From Sandaracinomonas limnophila (lineage in GTDB: Bacteria; Bacteroidota; Bacteroidia; Cytophagales; Spirosomataceae): a stretch of 64,000 nucleotides of DNA. Location of the stretch: positions 310,001 to 374,000 of the forward strand of contig NZ_SACY01000003.1 in the NCBI RefSeq assembly GCF_004005965.1. The letters run 5' to 3'. The notes under the pieces are model-generated. The model saw only the letters and a list, made by a program, of their open reading frames with translations, was not told where the DNA came from and searched no databases. This document shows positions 23,964 to 33,307 of the stretch, piece after piece. The position numbers and the translations under genes are program-made. Every line of letters starts with the position of its first letter. The first letter of the stretch is position 1.

Positions 23964-26303
23964 ATGAAGAAAATTTTCTTAATCTTATCGATTTTAGGGA
24001 TATCCTTAACAATCAAAGCACAACAATCATCAAACTACAATGCAAACAATAGATTCGAGCAATTAGAATCTACACTTCCAACGCCAAATACCTACAGAAC
24101 AGCGAGTGGTTCTCCGGGTAAAGATTATTGGCAACAAAGAGCTGATTATGACATCAAAGTAGAATTAGATGATATCAACAAAAAGATCATTGGTTCAGAA
24201 ACCATAACTTATTTTAACAATTCTCCTGACGACCTACCCTATTTGTGGATTCAATTGGACCAGAATTTATTTGAAAAAAACTCTTCTCGTAAAACTGCCG
24301 GTACTGGTGGTATTACAGCCAATGGAATCTCGGCTGACGCATTCAAAGATTTAACAGATCCGAAAGAATACGGCTATAAAATTACTTCGGTTAAAGATTT
24401 GAAGGGGAATCCATTGCGACACACTATCAATCAAACCATGATGCGTATCGATTTACCAAGTCCGGTTCGTTCGGGACAAAGTGTAAGTTTTAGCATTGAT
24501 TGGAATTATTTGATAACTGCTTATTATGGCCGTTCGGGTTATGAATATTTTGCCAAAGATGGCAATTCCAATTATTTCATTGCACATTGGTTCCCGCGTT
24601 TAGCCGTTTATAACGATGTGTATGGCTGGCAGCATAAACAATTCATGGGTCAAGGAGAATTCACTTTGAATTTCGGAAATTATAAAGTTGCTATCACAGC
24701 ACCCAATGACCATGTTGTTGGGGCCGGTGGTGAATTATTAAATCCTAATCAGGTTTTGACTCCCACACAACTGAAACGTTGGGAACAAGCAAAAACTGCA
24801 ACTCGACCAGTTTTAATGGTTACCCAAAAAGAAGCGGAAGCTGCAGAGAAAGGCAAACCAACAGGAAAGAAAACTTGGATTTACAAGGCAGACAATGTGC
24901 GTGATTTTGCTTTCACCTCTTCTCGTAAATTCATTTGGGATGCAATGCAAGTGGATGTTGAAGGCAAAAAGGTTTGGGCAATGTCGTATTTTTCAAAAGA
25001 GGGAAATCCACTTTGGGAAAAATACTCGACCATGGTAGTGGCTCACACACTTCGTTCTTATTCAAAAAGAACAGTTGCCTATCCATATCCAGTAGCAATT
25101 TCTTGTCACTCAGGTGTAGGTGGTGGAATGGAATATCCAATGATTTCTTTCAATGGTGGTCGCCCAGAGGCAGATGGAACCTATTCTGAAGCAGTAAAAA
25201 ATGGTATGATTGGTGTTATTATCCACGAAGTGGGACACAATTTCTTCCCAATGATTATTAATTCAGATGAAAGACAATGGTCGTGGATGGATGAAGGTTT
25301 AAATACTTTTTGCCAATATTTAGCAGAACAAGAGTGGGACAGAAACTTCCCTGCACGCAGAGGAGAACCGCAAAGCATTGTGCCTTACATGCGTTTAGAC
25401 CCAAAGAATCAGGTGCCTATCATGACCAATTCAGAAAATATCATGGACTTTGGCAACAATGCATACGCAAAACCAGCCACAGCATTGAATATTTTACGTG
25501 AAACCGTAATGGGTCGTGAATTGTTCGATTATGCTTTTAAAGAATACGCACGTCGTTGGGCATTCAAACAACCCTATCCGGCCGATTTCTTCCGTACCTT
25601 GGAAGATGCATCTGGTGTAGATTTGGACTGGTTTTGGAAAGGATGGTTCTATGGAGTTGAGCCAGTAAATCAATCGATTGAAACCGTAGAATGGTTTGGA
25701 ATTGATGATCAAAATCCAATCCTTAAAAAACAAAAAGACAAAGAAACCTTTGAAGCAAAGCGTCAGACCATGTCTAACATCCGAAACAAAACGGATATTA
25801 AGGAAACGGTTGTTGAGAAAGAAAAAGACATGAATGATTTCTACAATACGTATGATCGTTTTGCTACGACGGATGAAGAGAAAAAGAAATACCAAGATTA
25901 TTTAAGTTCATTATCTGAAGAGGAACGTAATTTGGTACTTTCTGGAAAGAATTTCTATGTGGTAAACTTCAAAAACAAAGGTGGCTTACCAATGCCTGTG
26001 ATTGTGAAATTGCAATTCGAAGATGGAACTGACCAAGTACTTCGTTTCCCTGCCGAAATATGGAGATTGAATGATGTGGGGGTTAAGAAAATCATACCTA
26101 CCGACAAAAAAGTTGTTAAATGGACGCTAGACCCATTTTATGAAATAGCAGATATTGACACAGACGACAACAGTTTCCCACGTGAGCCTGCACAACCCAC
26201 TCGAGTTCAATTGTTCAAAATGCAAAGAAATGCAGCTCCGAATCCAATGCAGCAACAAAACCAACGCAATGGTGCGGGGGCGATTGGAGGGGCGAAGAAT
26301 TAA
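23964..26303 (+). CDS. Secreted M1-family metallopeptidase
   Basis: A 779-residue exported zinc aminopeptidase-like protein with a signal peptide ending near IKAQQ. The zinc site is H421-E-V-G-H425 followed by E444, exactly 18 residues after the second His, as in gluzincins. The preceding GGGMEYP is the GxMEN-like substrate-binding motif. The N-terminal beta domain (residues ~50-280) and C-terminal helical part match Bacteroidota secreted M1 peptidases, which trim peptides in the periplasm or outside. The last ~25 residues are a low-complexity Asn/Gln/Pro/Gly tail. Array E begins 2 bp after its stop codon. Confidence 0.93.
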   Translation: MKKIFLILSILGISLTIKAQQSSNYNANNRFEQLESTLPTPNTYRTASGSPGKDYWQQRADYDIKVELDDINKKIIGSETITYFNNSPDDLPYLWIQLDQNLFEKNSSRKTAGTGGITANGISADAFKDLTDPKEYGYKITSVKDLKGNPLRHTINQTMMRIDLPSPVRSGQSVSFSIDWNYLITAYYGRSGYEYFAKDGNSNYFIAHWFPRLAVYNDVYGWQHKQFMGQGEFTLNFGNYKVAITAPNDHVVGAGGELLNPNQVLTPTQLKRWEQAKTATRPVLMVTQKEAEAAEKGKPTGKKTWIYKADNVRDFAFTSSRKFIWDAMQVDVEGKKVWAMSYFSKEGNPLWEKYSTMVVAHTLRSYSKRTVAYPYPVAISCHSGVGGGMEYPMISFNGGRPEADGTYSEAVKNGMIGVIIHEVGHNFFPMIINSDERQWSWMDEGLNTFCQYLAEQEWDRNFPARRGEPQSIVPYMRLDPKNQVPIMTNSENIMDFGNNAYAKPATALNILRETVMGRELFDYAFKEYARRWAFKQPYPADFFRTLEDASGVDLDWFWKGWFYGVEPVNQSIETVEWFGIDDQNPILKKQKDKETFEAKRQTMSNIRNKTDIKETVVEKEKDMNDFYNTYDRFATTDEEKKKYQDYLSSLSEEERNLVLSGKNFYVVNFKNKGGLPMPVIVKLQFEDGTDQVLRFPAEIWRLNDVGVKKIIPTDKKVVKWTLDPFYEIADIDTDDNSFPREPAQPTRVQLFKMQRNAAPNPMQQQNQRNGAGAIGGAKN

Positions 26304-26304
26304 A

Positions 26305-26381
26305 TTATGAGTTATGAGTTATGAGTTATGAGTTATGAGTTATGAGTTATGAGTTTTGAGTTATGAGTTATGAGTTATGAA
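26305..26381. repeat. Heptamer tandem array E (TTATGAG x11)
   Basis: Eleven contiguous units: seven exact TTATGAG, one TTTTGAG, two more exact TTATGAG, then TTATGAA. It is the cleanest array in the window and shows little decay, suggesting recent expansion or copying. It fills nearly the whole 88-bp gap between the convergent M1 peptidase and TSUP permease genes. Unlike arrays C and D it has no inverted half. The unit matches the reverse complement of array B. Confidence 0.95.
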
Positions 26382-26391
26382 TTTTTCAAAA

Positions 26392-27129
26392 TTACGTAAA
26401 CATTAATTTCAAACTAGCTACAGCAAGCACTAATGCCAACACAATTTTAAGCCAAAATGGGGATGCTTTATTAGCTCCCCAACGGGCTCCTAAAAATCCA
26501 CCAACGGTTGCAATACCTACTAAAAACATCAGTTCATTGTGAGCAAAAGGGACCCATTTTTTTAGACCAAATAATCCTGATATCGAATTTACTAAAATAA
26601 ATAAAGCTGATACTGTAGCTGTTTCTTTCATATTTGCCCAGTTTAACAATAGCACAACTGGACTCAAAATAATTCCTCCACCAATACCAATCATTCCAGA
26701 TAATAGTCCTATTCCAGCTCCAACTAAAACCCCAGCCCAAATAGGTACTGCTACTGTTTCTTTGGTAGATTTGGTTTGAAATAATAAACGGATGATGGAA
26801 AGAATTAAACAAACTGCTAAAATTTTCTTGTATAAAGAATCTGCAATTGGCCACTGAGCACCAATATAGGCCATCGGTATAGAACCCAATGCAAAAGGCC
26901 AAAAATTACGCCATTTGAAATAGCCTTTTTGATAAAAACTATAAGCCGCCAAAAGCGAAACTGATAAATTAAGCACCAAGGAACTTTGCTTCATTAAGAC
27001 TGGCTGAACTGCAAACAAAGCCATCACCGCCAAGTAACCACTTGCCCCTCCATGACCTACAGAGGCATATAAAAAGGCCATCAGGCCTATCAAGATTAAT
27101 AGTAAAATAAAAGATGTACCTAAAACCAT
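26392..27129 (-). CDS. TauE/SafE (TSUP) family permease
   Basis: A 245-residue inner-membrane protein with about eight hydrophobic segments. It has the duplicated TSUP pattern: ASVGHGGASGYLAVMAL in the N-terminal half and LLSGMIGIGGGIILSPVVLLL in the C-terminal half, both glycine-rich loops typical of TauE/SafE. Members export sulfite, sulfonates or other small organic anions. The cargo is not predictable here. Its ATG starts 1 bp after the crtB stop codon, so it is likely cotranscribed with the carotenoid genes, a link whose meaning is unclear. Confidence 0.92.
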   Translation of the reverse strand: MVLGTSFILLLILIGLMAFLYASVGHGGASGYLAVMALFAVQPVLMKQSSLVLNLSVSLLAAYSFYQKGYFKWRNFWPFALGSIPMAYIGAQWPIADSLYKKILAVCLILSIIRLLFQTKSTKETVAVPIWAGVLVGAGIGLLSGMIGIGGGIILSPVVLLLNWANMKETATVSALFILVNSISGLFGLKKWVPFAHNELMFLVGIATVGGFLGARWGANKASPFWLKIVLALVLAVASLKLMFT

Positions 27130-27130
27130 G

Positions 27131-27946
27131 TTAAATAAATAAACGTATATAAATGTATAATTTTTGCCAATTGGGAACCCTAATTCTATTTTGCTTCAAA
27201 TCTTCAACACTTGCCTTTTTTACTTTTTCTAGCAGGCAAACGTAATAATTGTATGCAAGCATAACACCTTTTTTGGCATTTTGAGGCAATTTTTGGATTC
27301 CTTCAAGGCCTTTTTTGAAATCTTTTTCGATATCTTGTTCAATCGACTTTTTATCAGATTCCATAAAATTTTCGTAATCCAATCCTGGAAAATAAATCCG
27401 ACCCCTTTCTTCAAAATCAGATTTGATATCTCGTAAAAAATTGATTTTTTGAAAGGCTGAACCCAAGGCACAAGCCTCACCTTTTAATTGTTCAAAAGTT
27501 TGATCATCGCCTTTACAAAACACTTTCAAACACATTAATCCAACCACCTCAGCAGAACCATAAATATATTTTTCGTACTCCGATTGATCATAATCTTTTT
27601 TCGACAAATCGACCTCCATCGAATAAAAAAATGCCTCAATATATTCCAAAGGGATTTTATAGGTATTAACTACCTCCTGAAATGCCTGTAAAATGGGATT
27701 TAAACTTATCCCTTTTTCAATAGACTGATAGGTATCTTTTTTAAATTGGTCAAATAATTCTGCTTGATTAAACCCGTAAAAAGTATCAACTATTTCATCT
27801 GCCACGCGCACAAATCCATAAATTGCATAAACTGGATCATGCACTTCCTTAGCTAGACAATTTATTCCAGAAGAAAACGAGGTAGAATAGGCATTTGTCA
27901 ACACCTTACTACAAGCCACAGAAACCTTATTATAAAGATTAATCAT
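27131..27946 (-). CDS. crtB: Phytoene synthase
   Basis: CrtB condenses two geranylgeranyl diphosphates head-to-head to phytoene, the first committed carotenoid step. The 271-residue protein carries both Mg-diphosphate motifs: D50-x3-D54 (ADEIVD) and D173-x3-D177 within NFLRDIKSD, followed by ERGRIYFP. YSTSFSSG and YAIYGFVRVAD are further family motifs. Its start overlaps the end of crtI by 8 bp, so the two are translationally coupled. Squalene synthase-like relatives exist, but the pairing with CrtI settles the role. Confidence 0.95.
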   Translation of the reverse strand: MINLYNKVSVACSKVLTNAYSTSFSSGINCLAKEVHDPVYAIYGFVRVADEIVDTFYGFNQAELFDQFKKDTYQSIEKGISLNPILQAFQEVVNTYKIPLEYIEAFFYSMEVDLSKKDYDQSEYEKYIYGSAEVVGLMCLKVFCKGDDQTFEQLKGEACALGSAFQKINFLRDIKSDFEERGRIYFPGLDYENFMESDKKSIEQDIEKDFKKGLEGIQKLPQNAKKGVMLAYNYYVCLLEKVKKASVEDLKQNRIRVPNWQKLYIYIRLFI

Positions 27947-29408
27947 TCAATTCGTCATCTAATTGTTTAGCAACTACTAATCCGGAAATCAAAGAAGGTG
28001 GCACACCGGGACCTGGTACAGTCAATTGACCTGTATAATACAAATTCTTTAATTTTTTATTCTTCAAAGAGGGTTTAAATATAGCAGTTTGCATCAAGGT
28101 ATTTGCCAATCCATAAGCATTTCCCTTAAATGCATGATAGTCTTTCTTGAAATCTTTGTGGGCATAAGAGCGCTTATACACGATATGATTTCTTATTGTC
28201 TCACCGCAAAATTCTTCTAATCTGGATATCAATAAGTCAAAATACTTTTCTCTTATTTCTTCGGTATCTTTTAAATCTGGTGCTACCGGAATCAATAGAA
28301 ATAAATTCTCCATTCCCTCTGGTGCAACTGAATCATCCGTCTTTGAAGGTGCGGAAGCATAAAACAATGGATCTGAAGGCCATTTGGGATGTGTATATAT
28401 TTCATCCGAATGAATTTCAAAATCCCGATCAAAAAACAAATTATGATGCTTTAATTTGGGCAATTTTTTATTGATCCCTAAATAAAATAGTAAGGATGAG
28501 GGTGCCATAATTCGGCTATCCCAATAGTGTTCTGAATAATTGCGATATTTTTCTTTCAGCAATTGCTCCACATGGTAATAATCAGCACTTGCCACTATAG
28601 CATCAGCTTCAATGGTTTCTTTTCTAGTAATTACTCGAGAAATTCGAGAATTAGCATACTCAAAACCTGTTACCTCATCAGCCAAATGAAAATTTACCCC
28701 TTTTTCTTTTGCCAATGATACCATTCCTTCAACAATTTTATGCATACCGCCCATTGGGTACCAGGTACCTAATTTAATTTCTGCATAATTCATCAATGAA
28801 TAAAGCGCAGGAGTATTTTTTGAAATGGCACCTAAAAACAAAATAGGAAACTCTAATAATTTCAATAAAGTTGGATTTTTAAAATACTTTCTAACATGAG
28901 CATGAAAAGATGCAAAAACATCCATACGGATAGCATCCCTGAGCAATTGAAAACTCATAAATTCCTTGTATTTCAAGGAAGGTTTCCATACGAAGTCTTT
29001 TATTCCAACTTCATATTTATATGCTGCTTGTTGTAAAAAAGCTTCTAATTTTTCTCCTGCACCCAAATCTATTTTCTCAAACAAAGCCTTTAACTCTTCA
29101 AAATTTGCTGGCATATCTACCACCTCTCCCCCATCTAAAACAACAGAATAAGAAGGATCTAATCGAACCAAATCATAATAATCACTTGTTTTTTTACCAA
29201 ACCGTTCAAAATATTGGTCAAAAATATCTGGCATCCAATACCAACTTGGACCCATATCAAATACAAACCCATCTTGAGAAAAAACGCGCGCGCGCCCTCC
29301 TAAGGATTCATTTTTTTCAATCAAGTGAACATCATAGCCTCTTGAAGCTAATTCAGTAGCGGCAGATAAACCGGAGAAACCTCCACCAATAATTATTACT
29401 TTTTTCAA
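27939..29408 (-). CDS. crtI: Phytoene desaturase
   Basis: CrtI is a membrane-associated FAD enzyme that desaturates phytoene toward lycopene. The 489-residue protein starts KKVIIIGGGFSGLSAATELA (FAD Rossmann motif, residues 2-21). It has GPSWYWMPDIF, typical of bacterial CrtI, and the C-terminal carotenoid-desaturase signature YYTGQLTVPGPGVPPSLISG. The start codon is TTG at 29408; the frame upstream reaches a TAA without an ATG. It is the first gene of crtI-crtB-TSUP permease. No lycopene cyclase, ketolase or hydroxylase gene lies in the window. Confidence 0.95.
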   Translation of the reverse strand: MKKVIIIGGGFSGLSAATELASRGYDVHLIEKNESLGGRARVFSQDGFVFDMGPSWYWMPDIFDQYFERFGKKTSDYYDLVRLDPSYSVVLDGGEVVDMPANFEELKALFEKIDLGAGEKLEAFLQQAAYKYEVGIKDFVWKPSLKYKEFMSFQLLRDAIRMDVFASFHAHVRKYFKNPTLLKLLEFPILFLGAISKNTPALYSLMNYAEIKLGTWYPMGGMHKIVEGMVSLAKEKGVNFHLADEVTGFEYANSRISRVITRKETIEADAIVASADYYHVEQLLKEKYRNYSEHYWDSRIMAPSSLLFYLGINKKLPKLKHHNLFFDRDFEIHSDEIYTHPKWPSDPLFYASAPSKTDDSVAPEGMENLFLLIPVAPDLKDTEEIREKYFDLLISRLEEFCGETIRNHIVYKRSYAHKDFKKDYHAFKGNAYGLANTLMQTAIFKPSLKNKKLKNLYYTGQLTVPGPGVPPSLISGLVVAKQLDDELND

Positions 29409-29569
29409 ATTTCTATTAAATACTATTCCAATTTAAGCATTTTTGTCGACCAAAATAGTCAATTCATGGTCAAAATTATTTCAACAATCTTTAAAAGAAA
29501 TTTCAAAACAACTTATTCCTTAAAAATGTGGTAATTTTATACTTTGGCTACAAAAGTCAATTTTACCAA

Positions 29570-31903
29570 ATGTTAAAAAAGTTAGTATTCTTTCTTGTTC
29601 TAATTTTGCTCAATTTTGGAGGTTTTAGCCAAAACTGTCAAATTAGTTTAAAAGGCATAGTTCTTCAAAAATCGAACAAAGAATCAATTCCGGGTGCCGT
29701 AGTATATCTCAAAGGAACCAAATTTTATTCCCAGACTACAAATCAAGGGAACTTTTCCATTCAAAATATTTGCCCAGGAACTTATACCATAGTTTGTGAA
29801 ATCAGTGGATTCTCAAAATTTGAAATGGGCATTGATTTAAAATCCAATACTTCACAAACCATTTTATTAAATGAAAAAATTGAAGAATTGGAAGAGGTTA
29901 CTGTTCATGGCCACGAAACAGAGCACACAACCCAAATGTCGAGCCATCTGACTGAACAGGAAAAAAATGAACGCAGTGGATTGAACCTGGGAGAAATGCT
30001 AAAATCTGTAGCTGGGGTTCAAAGTTTACAGACAGGGAGTAGTATTTCAAAACCTGTAATTCACGGAATGCACTCATCAAGGGTTGTCATTTTAAATCAA
30101 GGAGTGCGTCAGGAAGGTCAACAATGGGGTAGCGAACATGCTCCTGAGATTGACCCCTTTGTTTCTAAAAATATTCAAGTAATTAAAGGTCCTGCCGGAC
30201 TACGTTATGGCGGAGATGCCATTGGAGGTATTGTCATGATGGAACCTGACCCATTACCAGATACAGTGAAGTTGGGTGGACAGATACAAACCGTTTATTT
30301 TACCAACGGAAGGCAATATGTAGGATCTGGATACTTAGAAGGGACTATTTCAGGCATTAAAGGCTTAGCTTGGCGAGTTCAAGGCACTTTAAAGAATGGA
30401 GGAAATATCAATACTGCCAATTATTATTTAGCCAATACGGGGGTTCGTGAACAAAATTTTTCAACAGAAATTGGCATAAAACGTAAACTTTGGGCTAGTA
30501 ATTTTTACTTCAGTCGGTTCCATTCAATCATTGGTATTTATGCCGGATCTCATATTGGAAATGTTGGAGACTTAGAAAATGCCATTGAGCAAACAAGTCC
30601 ACCTGCGGTTTTTACTCCAGAAGAATTTACCCGAGATATCGATCGCCCGAATCAAGACGTTATCCATCAAATGTTGAAATGGAAAGGTCAATATAAAATT
30701 GGTAATAACAATTATTTGAGAGGAAATTTAGCCTTTCAATTAAATGACCGATTGGAGTTGGATGTTTTACGAGCAGGCAAAAATGTAAATACCCTGATGT
30801 TCGATTTGAAGACTCTATCCGGCGAATTATTATACGAAGAGACAGGAATGGATTCACCTTGGAAGGGCCAATTTGGCTTAACCTTTCAAAACCAATCCAA
30901 TTTAACTTCGGGACCCGATATTCGTACCCCAACTATTTCAAATGGTCTTTTACCCAATTATTACCTTAATTCATTTGGACTTTTTGGAATTGAAAAATTA
31001 ATTAAACCCAAGTATGAAATTGAATTAGGCCTCCGATTTGATTCCAAAAATTTTGAAACACATCGGGTAAGGGTAAGTAACACTCGACAATTTTTTCAAG
31101 ATTTTAGAAATTATTATGGAATTTCAGCAAGTATTGGTGGCACTTATCGCTGGTCAAAATTCTTTGAACAACATTTAATACTTGCCCAGGCATTTCGTCC
31201 ACCCAATGCAAGTGAATTATTTTCAAATGGAATTCACCATGGTGCAGCTGCCTATGAAATTGGAAATCCATTTTTACAAGGTGAACAGGCAAGAAATATT
31301 AGTTTAACTTCCTATTATCAGGATGAGAAATTAGAAATTGAACTTGGACTTTACACCAATTTTATCAATAATTTTATCTATCTGCGCCCATTAATTCAAC
31401 AAGGAATTCCAATATATTTTATCACTGTACGAGGTGCATTTCCTGGATTTCAATATGAGCAAATCAATGCCAATTTCTCTGGTTTTGATAGTAAAATCAA
31501 TGTGCATTTTTCACCTAGATGGAGCCTTCAGCAAAAAATTGACATCGTAAATGCAAAGGATACTCAAAACAATCAATACTTGGTTAATATTCCACCATAT
31601 AGGTACGATATTTCTTTGAAATACACCTTTCCAAGCGACAAACAATATGTAAGCCTTGGCCTAACCCGAGTGGATAGACAAAATCGTGTTGAGGAAAATT
31701 CAGACTATTTAACACCACCTCCTGGCTATCAATTAGTGGAAATCAATTGGGGGCTCAATTACAAACAATTCGACTTTGGAGTACGAGTAAGTAATGCACT
31801 AAACAGCGCATATCGCGACTACATGAACAGATTCAGGTATTTTACCGACGACCAGGGCAGAAATATAAGTTTTCGATTGCTTTATAAAATTCCTAACGTC
31901 TAA
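29570..31903 (+). CDS. TonB-dependent outer-membrane receptor with carboxypeptidase-like N-terminal domain
   Basis: A 777-residue TonB-dependent receptor. I start at ATG 29570, which begins a clear signal peptide (MLKKLVFFLVLILLN, cleavage near FSQN); a GTG 14 codons upstream is less likely. A carboxypeptidase-D-like regulatory domain follows (ISLKGIVLQKSNKESIPGA, about residues 25-105). Then come the plug (LNLGEMLKSVAGVQS, KPVIHGMHSSRVVIL, VIKGPAGLRYGGDAIGGIV) and a 22-strand barrel ending in a strand with a nearly terminal aromatic. The HGMHSSRV and barrel style resembles metal/siderophore-type receptors rather than SusC. No SusD partner is adjacent. Cargo is unknown. Its last 11 bp overlap the convergent EnvC-like gene. 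Confidence 0.93.
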   Translation: MLKKLVFFLVLILLNFGGFSQNCQISLKGIVLQKSNKESIPGAVVYLKGTKFYSQTTNQGNFSIQNICPGTYTIVCEISGFSKFEMGIDLKSNTSQTILLNEKIEELEEVTVHGHETEHTTQMSSHLTEQEKNERSGLNLGEMLKSVAGVQSLQTGSSISKPVIHGMHSSRVVILNQGVRQEGQQWGSEHAPEIDPFVSKNIQVIKGPAGLRYGGDAIGGIVMMEPDPLPDTVKLGGQIQTVYFTNGRQYVGSGYLEGTISGIKGLAWRVQGTLKNGGNINTANYYLANTGVREQNFSTEIGIKRKLWASNFYFSRFHSIIGIYAGSHIGNVGDLENAIEQTSPPAVFTPEEFTRDIDRPNQDVIHQMLKWKGQYKIGNNNYLRGNLAFQLNDRLELDVLRAGKNVNTLMFDLKTLSGELLYEETGMDSPWKGQFGLTFQNQSNLTSGPDIRTPTISNGLLPNYYLNSFGLFGIEKLIKPKYEIELGLRFDSKNFETHRVRVSNTRQFFQDFRNYYGISASIGGTYRWSKFFEQHLILAQAFRPPNASELFSNGIHHGAAAYEIGNPFLQGEQARNISLTSYYQDEKLEIELGLYTNFINNFIYLRPLIQQGIPIYFITVRGAFPGFQYEQINANFSGFDSKINVHFSPRWSLQQKIDIVNAKDTQNNQYLVNIPPYRYDISLKYTFPSDKQYVSLGLTRVDRQNRVEENSDYLTPPPGYQLVEINWGLNYKQFDFGVRVSNALNSAYRDYMNRFRYFTDDQGRNISFRLLYKIPNV

Positions 31904-33305
31904 GCCAAGATTCAGGATTTTGTCGAACCGTGTTTTTCCAAACTTGGAAATTGATCTCAGCGGTTCCATCCTCATCTGAAGCGACAGAACCAATTCGTTG
32001 ACTGGTACGAACTCTTTGTCCCGCACTTACAGAAGCATTTGCTAATTTAGAATAAACAGTGAAATAATCACCATGTTGAATAGCAACAACTGTACCTAAT
32101 CCAGGAATACTTACAACAGACATTACTACCCCTTCATATACTGCATGAACTGGCGCTCCAGGTGAAGTTTGAATATCTACCCCATTATTGTTAATCATAA
32201 CACCTTTTAACAAAGGGTGTTTGTGGACACCGAAATGGTCTGAGATGAATCCGCTAGGCACTGGAAAGGGCATTCTTCCGCGCAATGCACCAAACGAAGA
32301 GGCTAATTTAGCTTCATCTGCATTCATATAATAGGTATTTCTTTCCAATTCAGGCTCTTTTTCAATTTTTGGTTGAGCAGCTACAGGTTTGGGAGATTCC
32401 TTTTCTGGCGATTTTGCACTTGGTTTAGAAGGTTCTGCCTTGGCAACTTCAGCCCCAGAATTTGAAGAAGACTTTTCAGGAATTTTTATAATATCGGTAT
32501 TCAATTTTGGCAAAGAAGGTTTTGAAACCGCCAATTCTTTTGCTTTTTTTGTTTCACGTAAACGACGTTCGCGCTCAATACTTTTACGAATTTCTGCTTG
32601 AACAATTGAGGCAATTAAATTGTCTAACTTTCTATTGGCCAATTTTTTGCGCTCTAATTCCGTTTTCAATTTCTTTTCTTGTTGAGTAAGAGCAGTTACA
32701 ACCTTATCCTCCTTCACCTTCAAAACTTCTAATTTCTGCTTTTCCTTTTCCTTTTCAACAATAACCTTTTTTTCTTCCTCCTTTTTGAAAACAACCTGTT
32801 GCTTTTTGGTCATCAAGTCTTTACGTGTAGTAAAAATTTTATGTGCCTGTTCTTTCCTATTGGTTGTAAAATGTCTCAAATAATCGATTCGTTTGATGAA
32901 ATCACTATACGTTTTAGACAACAACAAAAATGCCATTTTGTTATAAACTGTGGATGTTTTTTGAGCCTCATATAACATGACAGCATAGGCTTTTTTCAAG
33001 CGTTCCAACTTCGCCGCCAACAAATCACTTTCATGCGTTAAATGCTCTGCTTCTTTTTGCAAAACCTGTTGATTTTCATTTAATACATTGATTTGTTTTT
33101 TCTGAACACCAATTTGCTCTTTCAATACATTCAATTTTCCAATAGAAACATTTTTCTTTTTGGAAGTTCTAGAAATAATTGAATTCAATTCCTTTATTTT
33201 AGCCAAATTATCCTTTTTCTGTTGCTCCAATTGCGTTTTCCGATCAGTTTGCGCACAAACAACTATATTGAATAACAAGAAAATTCCTACGATATAATGT
33301 CTCAC
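31893..33305 (-). CDS. EnvC-like murein hydrolase activator (coiled coil plus LytM domain)
   Basis: A 470-residue exported protein. A signal peptide (start GTG 33305) is followed by a long coiled coil (about residues 20-255, rich in Lys/Glu), then a Pro/Ser/Lys linker and a C-terminal LytM (M23) domain. The LytM domain reads GVDIQTSPGAPVHAVYEGVV and IQHGDYFTVYSKL. The usual zinc ligands are degraded: Asn replaces His before the GVDI segment and the final HxH is missing. That is expected for EnvC-type proteins, which activate amidases during daughter-cell separation instead of cutting peptidoglycan themselves. It is 2 bp downstream of the DUF4292 lipoprotein gene. Confidence 0.9.
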   Translation of the reverse strand: MRHYIVGIFLLFNIVVCAQTDRKTQLEQQKKDNLAKIKELNSIISRTSKKKNVSIGKLNVLKEQIGVQKKQINVLNENQQVLQKEAEHLTHESDLLAAKLERLKKAYAVMLYEAQKTSTVYNKMAFLLLSKTYSDFIKRIDYLRHFTTNRKEQAHKIFTTRKDLMTKKQQVVFKKEEEKKVIVEKEKEKQKLEVLKVKEDKVVTALTQQEKKLKTELERKKLANRKLDNLIASIVQAEIRKSIERERRLRETKKAKELAVSKPSLPKLNTDIIKIPEKSSSNSGAEVAKAEPSKPSAKSPEKESPKPVAAQPKIEKEPELERNTYYMNADEAKLASSFGALRGRMPFPVPSGFISDHFGVHKHPLLKGVMINNNGVDIQTSPGAPVHAVYEGVVMSVVSIPGLGTVVAIQHGDYFTVYSKLANASVSAGQRVRTSQRIGSVASDEDGTAEINFQVWKNTVRQNPESWLRR

Positions 33306-33307
33306 CT

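Noticed and set aside
25494-25895. Minus-strand frame of 133 codons opposite the M1 peptidase
   Set aside because: It is antisense to a conserved metallopeptidase and rich in Phe runs, as expected from reverse reading of Lys/Glu codons.
29409-29569. Near-palindrome TTTTGTCGACCAAAA and GACCA/TGGTC pair in the crtI-TonB receptor gap
   Set aside because: The symmetry is imperfect, arms are short, and such patterns are common in AT-rich DNA; not strong enough to call an operator.
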